A stretch of DNA of 64,000 nucleotides from Telmatactis stephensoni. Taxonomy: Eukaryota > Cnidaria > Anthozoa > Actiniaria > Isophelliidae. Below the pieces are notes generated by a model, which saw only the letters and a program-made list of their open reading frames with translations, was not told the DNA's origin and did not search any database. The position numbers and the translations under genes are program-made. Location of the stretch: positions 456,001 through 520,000 of the forward strand of contig JALIZF010001916.1 of assembly GCA_029948255.1 (NCBI GenBank). The letters run 5' to 3'. Positions 48,557 through 61,787 of the stretch are shown here, one piece after another (positions within the stretch are counted from its first letter, which is position 1; every line of letters starts with the position of its first letter).

Positions 48557-51500
48557 TTACAAGTTTTCGTCTGGTGATGTGTCATTAGCATTCACTCGGT
48601 TTTTCTTGGCAGCAAAAACAAGTTCGTACATAAACGCTGCAATGAGAGCACCAACTATTGGTCCAACCCAGTACACCTAAAACACAATAGTTAAAGTTAG
48701 CTATGCCACACTAAAGCCGCTTCTACTAGAGCAAGTTTTCCTTGAAAATTTTTCCATGACAAGGGAAAAAAGGCAATTTTTTGTTGTCTCAGTACAAGTG
48801 CAAGTTTCCTTTTGGCTTTGTCAAGGAAAAAATGGCAATTTTTTGTCGTTTAACACAATCAAGTTCTCTGGTCAAGGGAAACTTGTTGATGTAGATGCTA
48901 AAGCGGCGTTTTTATTTTGTCCAAGGTGCAAAAAAGGAAAAAAGGTCGGGTTTTTTCTAATTTTTACGAATTAGAATGGACTTAGCTTTAAATTATCCAG
49001 ATAGGAATGAAAAGAGACTTCTGACCATTATGATCCAGTACATCAACTACGGTTGTTTTTGCACAACAAAATCTTTCGAGAATGCGCAATGGCAAATATT
49101 TCAATTTACTTTCATAGAATTTTTGTTTCCTCAGATACAATTTTTTTCGTCGTTTTTATCCTTTTCTCCTTATATATACGAAAAAGACAAAGATCAAATA
49201 AAGCAATTGACGAAAAAAAGAAAAAGAAAAAGGTCTCGACGAGGCTCGAACCCACGACCTGAATCATGGCAGGCTCAGGCACCCCCCGGAAATAAGAAAT
49301 AAAATCAAAATGAAACTGAAAAAAATAAAAGATTTGGGACGATTCTCCCGAGACATTCATAGAAGCTGAGACATCGAATCGACTTACGTTACGAATGAAG
49401 ATTTCGGCACCATCCACGCTATCCCGCTATAACAGTTGCCTTAGCCCGAAGGCCAGGGAGGGAGACGATATCCGGACCCTAATCCATACCTTTAGATATC
49501 ACCTTAGACCGCTGCGCTACCTAGACACTTACTAATTTTAATGTCTAATTGGGGTAGTCTATTCGGCGAAGTTTCATTGTAATGCTAATTCATTGTTCCT
49601 AAATCCCTTGAGACATGATCCATCCAATCAGTATCGCTTTTTCTCGGCTATCTCCACAGGGAATTGCATTTTCGGAATCTAAAGAAGTTTGACCTCAACA
49701 AGCCGAGCGGGTTTCTACGATTGCGGGACTACTCTGTATAAAAGGTTTGGAGAAACACTGGGTTCGAATGGAAGCCAAAATGGCGGTCAGTTTGAAATGT
49801 TCTTTTCCGGCATCGAGGTAAGAATACTGTTCATTTAGCATTTCCTGATTCAAGATCACTCGAAACCGTTTATCTAAGCTGATCGATTGCACGATGGATT
49901 CAGAAGCTCAGGACTACTGATGTTCGTAATTTTATCCGGTTGTAAAGGAGACAGTTTCCCTCCCCTCTTGGGTCAAACTTCAACTCACCCAATGGTGGGT
50001 CCATGTGTTGGTGACAATCGCTGGTCCAAAGGACCGTGCTGGATTCATACTGCATCCCGTAAAAGGAATCTATGGAAATGAACAAGATTAGTTCATTAAT
50101 TCATCGCAAGCCTTTATATTGTATTAAATTCATAGCTTATCAATCAGAACTGATCTCATGCATGTAGTAGAAACTGCTATTTCTGGGTTTCATCCACAGA
50201 AGCGGTAGTCATGTTGGATGAGCCGACAAACAATAAACGCTATATAATAAGAAATCGTTTGTTGACATTCATCCCGGTCATTTGACACATTCATATTATG
50301 ACATAATCTTTGTCTATATTTTCGAAAATTTTAAGCGACTTTAAATGTTTGTATTCTTTTACAAAATCAAATCCGCCACTAAAGTTAGTCGCACAAAATT
50401 TTCCTAATAAATATCAATAAATAAAATTTCCTTAAATGCTTTACAAAAACAAATCCGCCACTAAAGTTAGTCGCACAAAATTTTCCTAATAAATATCAAT
50501 AAATAAAATTTCCTTAAATGCTTTACAAAAACAAATCCGCCACTAAAGTTAGTCGCACAAAATTTTCCTAATAAATATACAAAAACTAAATTATCCCATA
50601 TGCTCTACAAAATCAAATCCGCCACTAAAGTTAGTCGCACAAAATTTTCCTAATAAATATCAATCCTAATTCCTTTATCCGCCACTCAAAAACAAACAGT
50701 AAGTTCACAATGCTCTTCCTGTGTAGAAAAAGTGTGCCGCCTGGGCTACAATAGCTTTGTTCGCATAAGCTTCCGTCTCTCAGGCATGGACTATCCTGGT
50801 GATATCAAATAAAATAATAAAAATAATTGTGTTAATGATGACATATCCACAGTGTATCTCTTCATTCATCATGTACTATCTAACCTATCTAATCAATCAA
50901 ATGTTTAAAAACACCAACTGGCAAGGAGGCAAACCATTTCGGAATTTGATTTGGCCGGAAGAAGAACGAAAGTGGCGCGGCGGGGAATCGAACTCGGGAC
51001 TACCAGATTACGAGACACCTTGAACACTGGACCATGCTGCCTCCCTCAAAGAATTAATAATTTGAGAATTAGTGGTAGCTCAACATATATTAACGTTTAG
51101 TTTAGCCATGTTATTCATTGCTTACTCAAAGTGACACTCTTTTTCAAGTCGCCATAAAAGTTTTATAACGTGATTTCATTACATAACCTAACATTTCCGG
51201 AGTTTTCGATCAAGTCAACTTCACACATACCTAGCTGAAATGCCCTACCCAGCTTCAGCCAATCAGAGAACAAGCACCCAGCTTCAGCCAATCAGAGAAC
51301 AAGCTGATTTCAACTGATGCTGCAGAATTCTTCTCGTTTGATCATTGCTCCTCTGTCCAAGAGATGCTAAAGCGACGACTATGGAGGGACAATTTTTCCA
51401 TTTATATGTTAGTGGGTTATCTTGGAGCGGGAAGCCAAGTGTAGATAATCTGATAGATCACTTTACTTGTAAGTATTTTCCTGTTTAAATTTAGTGTTTA

Positions 51501-54500
51501 TATGCTTCATATATTTCATGACAGATCCAGCAATCAGTTTTATAACGAAACACCCATGTCCTAAATGTCCTAAATTGCTCTTGGATTTAATTAGGAAAAT
51601 TTTGCGCGTGTAAACTTAGTGGCGGATTTTGGTGCTCCGAGGCGCTTGTAATTAATTAGGAAAATTTTGCGCGTGTAAGCTTAGTGGCGGATTTTTGGGT
51701 TCCGAGGCTCTTCGATTTAATTAGGAAAATTTTGCGCGTGTAAACTTAGTGGCGGATTTTGGTGCTCCGAGGCGCTTGTAATTAATTAGGAAAATTTTGC
51801 GCGTGTAAGCTTAGTGGCGGATTTTTGGGTTCCGAGGCTCTTGTAATTAATTAGGAAAATTTTGAGCGTGTAAACTTAGTGGCGGATTTTCGTGCTCCGA
51901 GGCTCTTGGATTTAATTAGGAAAATTTTGCGCGTGTAAAGTTAATGGCGGATTTTGGTGCTCCGAGGCGTTTGCAGTTGATTAGGAAAATTTTGCGCGTG
52001 TAAAGTTAATGGCGGATTTTGGTGCTCCGAGGCGTTTGCAGTTGATTAGGAAAATTTTGCGCGTGTAAAGTTAATGGCGGATTTTGGTGCTCCGAGGCGC
52101 TTGTAGTTGATTAGGAAAATTTTGCGCGTGTAAAGTTAATGGCGGATTTTGGTGCTCCGAGGCGCTTCTAGTTGATTAGGAAAATTTTGCGTGTGTAAAG
52201 TTAATGGCGGATTTTGGTGATTCGAGGCGTTTGGGTTTATTTAGGAAAATTTTGCGCGTGTAAGCTTAGTGGCGGATTTTCGTAATTCTAGGCTCTTGTA
52301 ATTAATTAGGAAAATTTTGCGCGTGTAAACTTAATGGCGGATTTCCGTAATTCTAATAAAATATATAGTATTATTAGTATTATGAAATTTTTTTGTAAAT
52401 TATTTAAAATTCTAAATATTATTTCTACAGACTTTTTTTTTCGCTTAAATTTTTTCTAATACAGAAATATATAATTGCATAATATGCCATTGTATATATT
52501 CTCCATTCATCCAAGATGGCTGCCGTGACGTCACATACAAGCTCTATTCTTGGTAGCAGTTATGTAGACATACGCGTGTTTAAGCATTCTGCGTAAAAGT
52601 TTGGCAAACACAGCACTTTATTTAGAGTGCGCAATTATGTTTCTCGCTCAGTCCTACCTTTGTCTACAGCATCGTCACTATGGCTGAGTTCGTGAAAGCC
52701 CAATTAAGATTAACTCGTAAAAAGGGTTTTAATCTTTGATTTACGCTAATCGGGCTTCCAGCACAGGTTCCCAAACCAACAACACGATGTTGCAGCATGT
52801 GTTCACCCATTCCAATATTTCGCGAAACACTGCGCGCAACAGCTGCAGAAGTAGGATCGAGTTCTTCTTCTGCAACTGTCCAGAACTGTTGCGTGCAACA
52901 TTGCACGAGATGTTTCAGGGTGCAACCGTGTTGCGCGCGGTGTTTCAGTTGCACCGTGTGTCCGGGCCTTTAAGGTCTGGGCACCGTCGTGGCTTCCAGG
53001 AACTATGGTCCATGAAGTAAAAACCCCAACCTGCATATACAAACACCTACCCCAACCATATGACAGATAAAAACTGCGATACCAATAATGACTGGAGCAG
53101 TGTAGGGGGAATACGATCTCTTGCTGTCAGTTACAGAATGAATAGTGAATACAAGTAGAAATGTAAGAATGATTTCTATTCCCACTGCCTGGCCAAGGTT
53201 GAGGTTGTTAGATGGCATGGTGACACCAAATCCATTGCTGCGAATTTCATTTGGCGTGAGACCGTATAGAATGGACGCACCAACAACACCTGTATAGAAC
53301 AAATGCATGCGTCTTTTTATTACACAATTCTACAAAGAACTAACGCTCACAATATACAAATGAACGCGAAAAATATGAGACCATATTGAGTAACATTTGA
53401 TTGGTTTTCCATTGCCATGTCGCGCACATATCAAAGTTGAAAAAATTGCGATAAAAACGACAAAATAATGGCTCAGGTCTTTGCAAGATTGTATGATGTA
53501 TTAGTAAGATAGCTAATGAGATGTATAATCCAAAATCCTACTTAAATTGGGTATTGCTTGCATGCAGTGATTGCCAAAAAATATTTTTAGTCCTTCTTAA
53601 CTCTTCCAGGTATCAAAAAGTATATTCATTCCAATAGATATACTGAATAAATTAGATATTTGTATCACGAATTTTTAATATTTGTATCAACGTAGACTTC
53701 AACCTTTCTGCAATCGACTGTATAATTTTGTGAAATCTATATAGATGTTTAATATTAAGCAAAAACAATTATTTGTGCATTGAAATGCATATCAAATGCT
53801 TATTGTGAAAGTACAACGAATTTTATAGAGTTTGATTAAATTGAAAAGTCCAGAAAATATTGCTCATAATTGCGTTCTATAACGCACGTAAGTATAAAAT
53901 ATATACAGTCAAGACTATATGCGGGGCTCTTTCGTTTTTACATACGCCGTTTTCGCCGAATGATAGCCGATATAATTTATATTGAAAAGGGACTTTAGGA
54001 AGATTTTGACTGTAATGAAAGTCCTTAAAGTACGTTGAATTAGTATGCATGGCTACTTTGCTTGTGCTGACTGTCGGTAACGGTAGGGTACGCCCATGGC
54101 ATGCGAGAAATCCACACTATTTTGTTTACTCATGGACGTACCCAATTGTAGATACAAGTCAAAGATTCCCATGGCCATTTTTGGCGCGCGCTCGTAGCCG
54201 TTTTCAACTCAAGTCAACTCATGTTGGTTTTCTTCTTTACTTTGTTAATTTTCTACTTGTATGAACCCCGCTATAACTAACTAGGAGCAAGGTGGCTACG
54301 ATATTGGAAATTATTTAGAAATTAGTAGAAACTAGTTTTCTGACCTAAATTCACGATAATTTCCAATATCGTATACACTTATTCTCTTTCTGCTAGGTGG
54401 TTATTTCGGCAGTTTACTCCCGTGAGCCTCGCTATCATGCTAGGAATCTTGATATCTCGAACGTGGCCTATTAACAACAAGCTGACTCACGTACACGATG

Positions 54501-55558
54501 CATTTAAATATAATCACGTTGATGCTAGTAGATTCCAAAGAGCGACCAAGCATAAGAACAAGAATCAGTGAAGCCTTTCTGCTTATTACTCGGGCTACCA
54601 AAGTAGAAGGACTTAGGTTTCGTATCAATTTTCTAATTCCTAATGAAAAGCGGTATGAGCCACCTGAAAATTATTAGAAATGGTAACCGCGTTACTCGGT
54701 CAAATAAAGTTGTTGTTATTATTATTAATAATATTTTTTATTTCTCTTTTAGGACTACATTTTTCATTCAACTTTCCACTGAATATTAAACAAATAAACT
54801 TGTAAGCCGTAGCCTGAGAGTTTGATCCAAAATACTTAGTTGATATCATTGCAAATCATGGTGGTCGGGTATGTTCCGTCTGTTAAGGCCTCAGTTCTAC
54901 CGACACGATCTTTGAGAATGTTTTTGGTTTGTGTGGATGAGAGATTTGACCAAACTTCATGAGGCACATGTATGTGCTGAAATGCTGACATTTTAGCTTT
55001 TTGTGGCAAAGGAAATTTCATTATCACATGTATAAATTTACTTGTGTGGACGACTCGTCAAACAAAATTTGTCAAATCGACGGCTTCCAGTTTTTTAGAT
55101 GAAGCGTTTCGCGGTCAAAATGGCGCCATGACACGAAAAACAATTGAACGTCTAAAGTCCATAGCTGCCAACCCTCCCGGATAATCCGGGAGTCTCCAGA
55201 TTTTGGGCCTCGTCTCCCGGTCTCCCGGAATAAAGACCTAAAATCCTAAAATCGCGACCATTTTAACTGAAATTAAATAGCCCCGAGTACGTTTTGTCCC
55301 ACTTTGAGTCTCCTCTCTTCCCCCCCGCGAAAAGTAGGAAGGCTTTCTACTCCTGCAACAGAAATTTGAACAAGTTTCAGGACGAAATTTCAGCGTGTAA
55401 CACCCCTTATGAAATTCGTCTCGCATCGGTGATCGACAAAAGTTTCAGCGTGTAACAGCGCCTTTAGGGGCTGTTTATATGGAGGCGAGTCAGCCCGGTA
55501 AGCGGGCTGACTTCTTTTGTTTTGTAGCCCCCAGGGAAAAGAAAACGAAAGAATTCAG

Positions 55559-55593
<35 letters not shown>

Positions 55594-57867
55594 CTCCTTA
55601 ATCAAAGCAAATTTGTCACCGAGCAGAAAATGCGTTCATGTGGAAGGGCTTTTAAGCCGCACTAGTTTCGATTCCCTTGACATCGAAGGATTTGTAACAA
55701 TGCATCTTGACAGCTTCTTAAACGTTTTACTTCAAAATCAGCCAATATACTATACATCACCAAAGTAGGGTCGTCAATTCAATGGTGGCAGGGGAAAATT
55801 ACTTTTCCCCTGATGGTGGTCATTGGCAAATAATCACGTAGAAAAGCTTTACAAAGAGCAAACTTCGAAGTGGTCATAAGACTGATGGCGAATATTATTT
55901 ACTTAACTGCTTGTACCATCTCAAATGCTATTTTTCGATGATTTCAAGACGAACAGATAATATATAACAGAAATCCCTGTCAAATTAAGAAGAATTTTCC
56001 AAAGTCCACATTTGAAGTCAATACACCCAAATAAAAGCAATAGTAACAGTAGTAATTTTTTACGTTCGAAAAACTTGCCAAAAAATGAGACTCGTGATTG
56101 AGAACGTGATCTTATTTTTCCTTTTCTTCTTCTTCTTCTTCTCCTTTTTATGAATCTTGTATTCATGAAAAACAAACTGGAACATTAGATAATTCTCAGG
56201 GAGTTACAAACACAGGTAGCCCAAGTAAACGCCTACAAGGCAATCAAAGGCGTCAAGTTGTGCTTAAAAAAAGCCTTCTTCCAGAACATGCTGACTCATG
56301 AGTGATGGATTTTTCTAAATTGCTCTTAATTTCGATCTCTCTAAATTACAATGTAAAACGTTTGTAAGATGCAGCCATACTTGGTTGCCATAGCAAGCAG
56401 AAAAACGTACCAGCTCTCGCTTTATTTCCGACGCTGTACCAGTCAATTAACTAGAAATCAAAAGGCGCCGACTCATCTGTTATATTACAACCGTAACTCT
56501 AAAAGTAAAAATAGCTAAAAAAAACTTGAGTTGTTGACTATTAAATTTGCTGACTCATGGTCAATATTATTAGATACAGCCGAGCATAGCTTCACGGATA
56601 ATTTCACTTATATAATATTGGACATTCTGTACATAAAACAAAAATCAACTACTACCAAAAATGGTTTTCCTCATAATTTTATTGATTAATTCAAATCTCA
56701 AATCATGCAGTCATTTATGTTCAATTTGGCGTAAAAATCGATAATTTTATTTTGTCCGTGGTCAAGATAATTCGAGGCATAATTAATTGTTCAGTGGCTC
56801 AGTCAAATATCCTTGGCTCGTATTAATCTCGATATAGAATAACGAGAGAATATAGTGAGCGCCGAAAACGAGCATTATTTGTTGAGCGCTCAACCCTCGG
56901 GCTGAACTGGAAGTATTTGAAGTTTTCCCGTCGGCCTTTTACGAATTGAGTTGTTAGCGATATTTTGATTAAACCTTTTTTGCAACCGACATAAAATAAT
57001 AAACATTTGTAAATATGTATTTTAGTATTTCAAGAATTAATTAAAAATTATATGAATCATGTCAATTATTTATACATGAAGTTGTCGACTTTGTTAAGAG
57101 GCATAGACTGGTTTATGCGTTTTCCGCCGTCGAAGCTATTGTTCATTTTAATTCTCGTATTATTGAATACATTTGGAAAATAGCCTTTTTGTTTGGTTGA
57201 AACCTTTCTCGCAAATGACCAAAAAAAGACTCAAAGATCCCGGCTTCTTGTATTATATTCGTTATATGAACTATAAAACGAGCGTTTAGTTGGACTTTAA
57301 GCTTGGCAACTGTGCATAATGAAAATTAGAATAAACTTACAGTCGGTAACATATAACCAGATAAGCAAACAAAACCTTCAAAAAAACGTGAACAAAGGCT
57401 AGTAATACTGAAGACTCTTTTTGATGGTTTTAATGCTGACCGGAAGAGCTAAAAGGAATGATTTGTGAGAGAGAGTTTTTCGTAATCAGATAGATAAAAA
57501 CACACACACAAATGAACAATGTTACAGTTTCAACTCTGTCCTTTCACTTACCCCCCACCAATTGTCCAATAATGTAAAATAAACCATCTAAAGGATGGAT
57601 CTTTTTGGTGACAATGAATCCAAGTGTTACAACTGGATTAATTTGCCCGCCTGTAAGATGCCCAATGGCTGTAGCAAGAACTGCTATACTAAAACCAACC
57701 GTGACAGCAATGTGAAAAACAGTAGGTAAACTCGTTGTCCATGTCAACGTCGAGCCAACAACCATAAACACAAAGACAGCAGTGGCAAGAGACTCTGCTG
57801 CAACTCCACTCCAAAATACCCGACTTTGAAGTTTTCCCTTGGGGTTCGCTTCACTGGTGTCAACCAT
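48557..57867 (-). CDS. Aquaporin 1 of a tandem pair (classical water-channel type)
   Basis: Membrane channel of 251 residues, the usual aquaporin length. Exons: 57867-57552, 53289-53051, 50069-49989, 48676-48557 (TAA), phases matching. The ATG at 57865-57867 is the first in frame. Six hydrophobic segments are spread as in the family. The first pore motif is Asn-Pro-Val (residues 77-79, GGQINPVVTLG) instead of NPA; the second is canonical (MNPARSFGP, residues 192-200). His181, Cys190 and Arg196 correspond to AQP1 His180, Cys189 and Arg195, which together with an aromatic residue in helix 2 define a water-selective filter and the mercury-sensitive site. It is therefore expected to pass water rather than glycerol. 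The C-terminal tail is short (KKNRVNANDTSPDENL). The second intron contains inverted satellite arrays; the first is over 4 kb. A paralogue follows at 60,023-62,294. Confidence 0.93.
49236..49535 (-). other. tRNA-like fragments (degenerate pol III promoter boxes)
   Basis: On the minus strand, TAGCGCAGCGGTCTAAGG (about 49,505-49,522) resembles a box A and GGTCGTGGGTTCGAGCC (about 49,244-49,260) a box B followed by CCTTTTTC. They are about 250 bp apart, too far for one tRNA, and the ends do not pair. Probably tRNA-derived SINE remnants in the last intron of aquaporin 1. Confidence 0.45.
50369..50692 (+). repeat. Left satellite array of an inverted pair (~82-bp units)
   Basis: Four units containing CCGCCACTAAAGTTAGTCGC and ACAAAATTTTCCTAATAAAT. 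The same core occurs in opposite orientation in the array at 51,578-52,350. It lies in intron 2 of aquaporin 1. Confidence 0.9.
50965..51046 (-). other. tRNA-Thr-like sequence, probably SINE head
   Basis: Minus strand: GGCAGCATGGTCCAGTG (box A), a TCTCGTAATC segment like the anticodon arm of tRNA-Thr(CGU), then AGTCCCGAGTTCGATTCCC (box B) and CGCCA. The 5' and 3' ends do not form an acceptor stem, so I do not call a functional tRNA. It lies between the two inverted satellite arrays. Confidence 0.55.
51381..51470 (+). CDS. Orphan possible first exon (MEGQFFHLYV...)
   Basis: ATG 51381 opens a 30-codon frame that ends exactly at a good donor, ACTT|GTAAGT, between the two inverted satellite arrays. 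No matching downstream exon is seen on this strand. It may belong to a gene once carried by the foldback element, or be chance. Confidence 0.2.
51578..52350 (+). repeat. Right satellite array of the inverted pair (~63-bp units)
   Basis: About twelve units of ATTAGGAAAATTTTGCGCGT, GTAAACTTAGTGGCGGATTT and a variable TCCGAGGC(G/T)CTTG spacer. The conserved 40 bp are the inverse complement of the left array's core. With the ~0.9-kb centre this resembles a Drosophila-type foldback element whose arms are tandem repeats. Confidence 0.9.
52509..52536 (+). promoter_or_regulatory. YY1/CRE-like composite element, copy 2
   Basis: The string TCCAAGATGGCTGCCGTGAC followed by GTCA is identical to the one at about 18,568. 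It lies just outside the right satellite array. Since no gene starts nearby it is probably carried by a repeat. Confidence 0.4.
52780..52973. mobile_element. TTAA-family MITE, member C (shortened)
   Basis: Matches member A from 'caacac.atgttgcagc' through 'gtaggatcgagttc' to the right end GTGTGTCCGGGCCTTTAA. Two internal deletions shorten the palindromic parts. The left end merges into an AT-rich inverted repeat (AAGCCC...GGGCTT, about 52,697-52,757). Confidence 0.7.
53290..57551. other. First intron of aquaporin 1, mostly unique AT-rich DNA
   Basis: No exon of another gene is supported here on either strand. It contains the palindromic MITE at 55,465-55,600, a short duplicated TCTCCCGG near 55,190-55,225, and a TTC microsatellite at about 56,125-56,145. 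Confidence 0.6.
55465..55600. mobile_element. Palindromic MITE with ~45-bp arms
   Basis: TAGGGGCTGTTTATATGGAG and GCGAGTCAGCCCGGTAAGCG form the left arm, and the inverse complement with few changes ends at 'cagctcctta'. The centre is 'cttttgttttgtagcccc'. About 135 bp, non-coding. Confidence 0.8.
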
Positions 57868-60022
57868 GGTAAAAATGACTGACTTTCCACCTGTGTCTAA
57901 GTGATATATTGCTCTAGTCACATGCAACTAGCTCGCTGAGTATGCAGCTGTCACTCAGACTCGTGTTTAGATGCAGCCGAGCTTCTAAGTCGCTATTAGG
58001 CATATTTGACCGGATGAAAACTACAGATAAAATTCTAAACTAAAGATATCTACATATTTAGATGGTCTGCGAGTACTTTATTCTAGACTTGCCGCCTATC
58101 TCAGGCATACCCTGTAATGTCACTGTAAAATAATTAGTGGACGAAATCAATCATTTTACAATATAGATTCAATTGCACAAGTATTTTAGTATTCATATCA
58201 GGATCGTTATTGAAAAGCATAGAAAAAATATTAGCGGTTTACTTTATAATCATTATTACTTTTTTGCTTTGAAGAGCAGGATAAAGGAACCGTTTTTATC
58301 TAGTTTTCATTGAGCGGCATATAATCTAATCCGCCATTGCTTTTATGAAACTATTCTTCAGTTCACCTCGACGCCTTACACCGAAGCCCAAGGAATCAGT
58401 ATTGATAAACATGTTTTGATTTCAACATTTATTTCCTGAGATATACTATCACAATTAATATTCGTTTTATCAGTAGCAAACTGAATACTATGAAGGTACT
58501 CAACGCGAATCTTTGCCAGACCTTTGCCGCGATAACTCCTTTGAATCTTCAAACAAATGACTATTTTCTTTTCGCTAATGTTTTACTTATGTGAACCTCT
58601 CGCGCTAAATTAATCAAACATCCTGGGGATGTTAAAGTAATTGCCGTCCCCTTCAATTATTGCGATTCTGCTTCTTCATCAACACGACCGGTTTTTCATT
58701 TTGGTAAAAAATCAATCATCTTACGTTGTTGCGTGTCAACTTTGAATCTGATCACTAGAATACTCCAAATTGTCAATAAATATTTGATTTATGTATTGCA
58801 AACTCAAATACAATTTTATATCACGTGTTAATTAATTACAACCACTCTTACAACACTCTAAGATAACAATGTATTGTATCAATTCCTATTATGCAAAAAC
58901 TCTAGCGGTTGAAAGTCAATTTTGAAGTAAACGGAATTGTATTAAGAGGGAATTTTTTTCAAGTTCCGAGCAGTAAACGACAGCAACTCCTGAGTTGAAA
59001 AATAGCTGTTGTACAAAACTAAAATAATTTCTATCAGAAAGTTTAAGTTGTTTGTAAGTAGTTTTGGCCGATGAAAGTTGAATCAAAGTGTTAATCCAAA
59101 GCGAAAATTTGGATCGAAAATGAGGTTTAGGCCTTTATTTGCTCATTTGCTATATGTTTTCTTTATATTCAGCTTGAAAAAGCTGAATCCCAACACAACT
59201 TCAAGAAAAATCTTTGTATACAGTTCAAAAATCCGTTTTAAACAGATATTTTATCTTGGTACATCAGTTTTTAACCGGTAGAAAAAGGATTTGAGTGTTA
59301 ATCCAGAAAGAAAATTTGGATAAAATGTCGCACGAAGGTCTAGTTTTTGGCGCTTTTCGCCGTTATTGCTCGTCATTGAAAAAATCTCCTCTTAATAAAA
59401 GAGGTTCATTGTGTTTGTTTTGCACGCACAAGGCACAGCATGAAATCCAACATTTACATGTACGTAAATATTGAAAAAGAATGCGTAATGGTCAAATTTA
59501 CGCATGTTTTCGTTGCATTTACGTATTCAAGGATCTCTTGAAGATTATGTGCTCAATCGTTTCAGCATCATGTTCAATTTAAAACTTGAAAAATCAATCA
59601 ACATTCATCTGTACAGGGGTAGCTCTTCAATAAAATTACACTTGGAATTTAAAAGTTTACATTTTGTTTTTCAAAGTTCACATTATGGTTCAACTTATCT
59701 TCGGACTACATACGCTTCTACTTTTAATAACTGAAGCCGGTAAATCCCTAAAATGAAACATGGAAGCGTCCTCAATGAAAATACTACATCGAGACACCTT
59801 AAGTTGTAACATGAGAAAATGGCCGATGAAAGAAACAGCTCCCCGGCTTCTCTTGGAGTCTCTTTTCCCGTCGTAGAAACCGAGGGAACTGAGCGAAAAA
59901 AACGGCTGTTTTGGCTACTTATAATTAAACTGAGATGGTAAAGACAAAAAAAAACATAATTTTTTTCTCCTATACTTGTTCTTCATGTCGACGAGGCCCA
60001 TTATCAGTCATTACATGTTTGA
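57868..60022. other. Intergenic region between the two aquaporins
   Basis: About 2.2 kb, AT-rich. I see no exon, RNA gene or repeat with clear ends. Promoter elements of aquaporin 1 must lie at its left end, but no TATA box is convincing. Confidence 0.6.
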
Positions 60023-60540
60023 CTAAGCGTTGTTATTAACGATATTGCTTAAGACTACTCCACAGTCTAAGCTGCCTTGTTGTTGAGTTGCTGGACCTTG
60101 CTCAACTCGAGCACGAAACACCAATTGATAAAGTAATGATGCCAGAATTGCACCTGCCATCGGTGCTGCCCAGAAAATCTGAACAAAAAAAACAATATTT
60201 TATTTTAATCCTAATGGTATAATAATGAGGAGGAAGTAGAGTGATAGCACTTAATCCGTGAAATTGTACTAGCTAAATAATGCAAAATAGTATTATTAAA
60301 CAATGGAAAACAAAGGGTTTTATACTTTTTAGTACAAAGTAGATTTTGTACTTTTTCACGGGTTACGTGTGATCACTCTAACTTGTTTTTAAAACAAAGT
60401 TTATTCTTCAGAGATTAAATGGCCAGGACTAGTACAGAAGTACATAAACGAAAGCTCACTCTTTCAGTTGTATACTTTTGATTTACAGGTGAACTAGTTG
60501 ATTTTGGGCTGCGTTGGTCTATATAAACACAACAAAGGAC

Positions 60541-60606
60541 GAATGGAAATTTGTAACACCGTAAAAAAAGTTCTCTCTTTTTATACGGTGTTACAAACTT
60601 CCATTC
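60541..60606. repeat. Near-perfect hairpin in aquaporin 2 intron
   Basis: GAATGGAAATTTGTAACACC pairs with GGTGTTACAAACTTCCATTC around a ~25-bp A/T centre. A minimal palindromic element. Confidence 0.75.
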
Positions 60607-60867
60607 ATTCCCTGTTTGATTTACAACGGTGATCAGTTTAATCATGGTGATTAACGAGGATTTTCAAGTATTTCTTTGTCCCTCGTTATTTCCCCTTTTC
60701 TAAATTTGTTTATTACTGGTTGTCATAGTTACCTACCCAATGGTGTTTCCAGATGTTCATTATGACTGCCGGCCCAAAAGATCGAGCAGGATTAATTCCA
60801 CAATTAGTAAAACGGATCTGAAACACAAACAAGATATTATATAGCAAGCACTTTTCATATATATAAG

Positions 60868-61060
60868 CGTGAAATGGACCGCGCCGTGCTGTGACCGTGT
60901 CAGTGCCGTGATGTCTATAAAAACATTCTAAATTTCTGCCGTAACCGTGCCTGTGACCATGCGGTGCCGTTTTCACAGTCATACGAAATCTACTCTATTA
61001 AAACATTTTAAATTCCTGCCGTTACCGTGCCGTTTACACAGTCTCATACCAAAATCTACG
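60868..61060 (+). repeat. GTGCCGTGAC dispersed repeat
   Basis: Contains GTGAAATGGACCGCGCCGTG, GTGTCAGTGCCGTGATG, TCTATAAAAACATTC and CACAGTCATACGAAATC in the same order as the copy at 39,170, with a partial second unit following. Confidence 0.65.
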
Positions 61061-61787
61061 CGCGCTTCAATCGTGTAAAGTTTTTTTTTTCTAAATTCTA
61101 AGCATTTTTAGCTTTTTAGTTATCTTAGTTATTTTTGGAAGTTGGTATCCCTAAACATTTAATTTTCTTTTATATAACTATATAGTAGTAAGACTGATGG
61201 TACAATAAAGTGTGAAGATCGAATTCCATGTTCAACCAACTTGCGCATCCATTTTGTTGTTGTTGTTGTTGTTGTTGCTGTTGTTGTTGTATGAATAAAA
61301 CACGAGAAAGTAAAGGATTTTTAGGCCATTCGCCCAAAAAGAGCTAGAATTAAAATTAATAATATCTTTAAGGGCCCCAGGCCGGACAACTTCAACTCAA
61401 CCTGAAAGTACCATAAGAATTTTACATTTTTTGAAAAATAATCTTGTGTAGATGAAAACTTTGAAAACTCAACCCTTTCTCAACTGCTCTGTACATACGC
61501 ACTGTGCGCCCTGCTTAATTTGTTGCGTGTTGGTTATGTACATGTGTGAGCAGCCTCGGCTAACAGTTTCACACTTCCCACTTTCGTGATGCATATCGTA
61601 TCATTTTTCAAGTGCATTGCTGGAATTCATAGCGTCGAATGCGAAGTTTTACTGCTTATTGCAAAAATACAAGTTCTTGTCTCAAGAAATGTAACTCTAC
61701 ATATAGAGGAAATTTCGCATTGCGGAGTCGGGACCAACGTTACGGACAAACTTTACTGGATGGTATGTCCATGGTACGCAAAATGCA

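Noticed and set aside
50965..51046. Functional tRNA-Thr gene
   Set aside because: Boxes A and B are good but the acceptor ends do not pair, so it is more likely a SINE head or pseudogene.
50369..52350. Regularly spaced repeats that could suggest a CRISPR array
   Set aside because: The spacers are themselves repeated, the genome is eukaryotic and the arrays are an inverted satellite pair.
57868..57927. Upstream extension of the aquaporin 1 frame
   Set aside because: It would need a non-ATG start; the ATG at 57,867 gives the normal short N-terminus.
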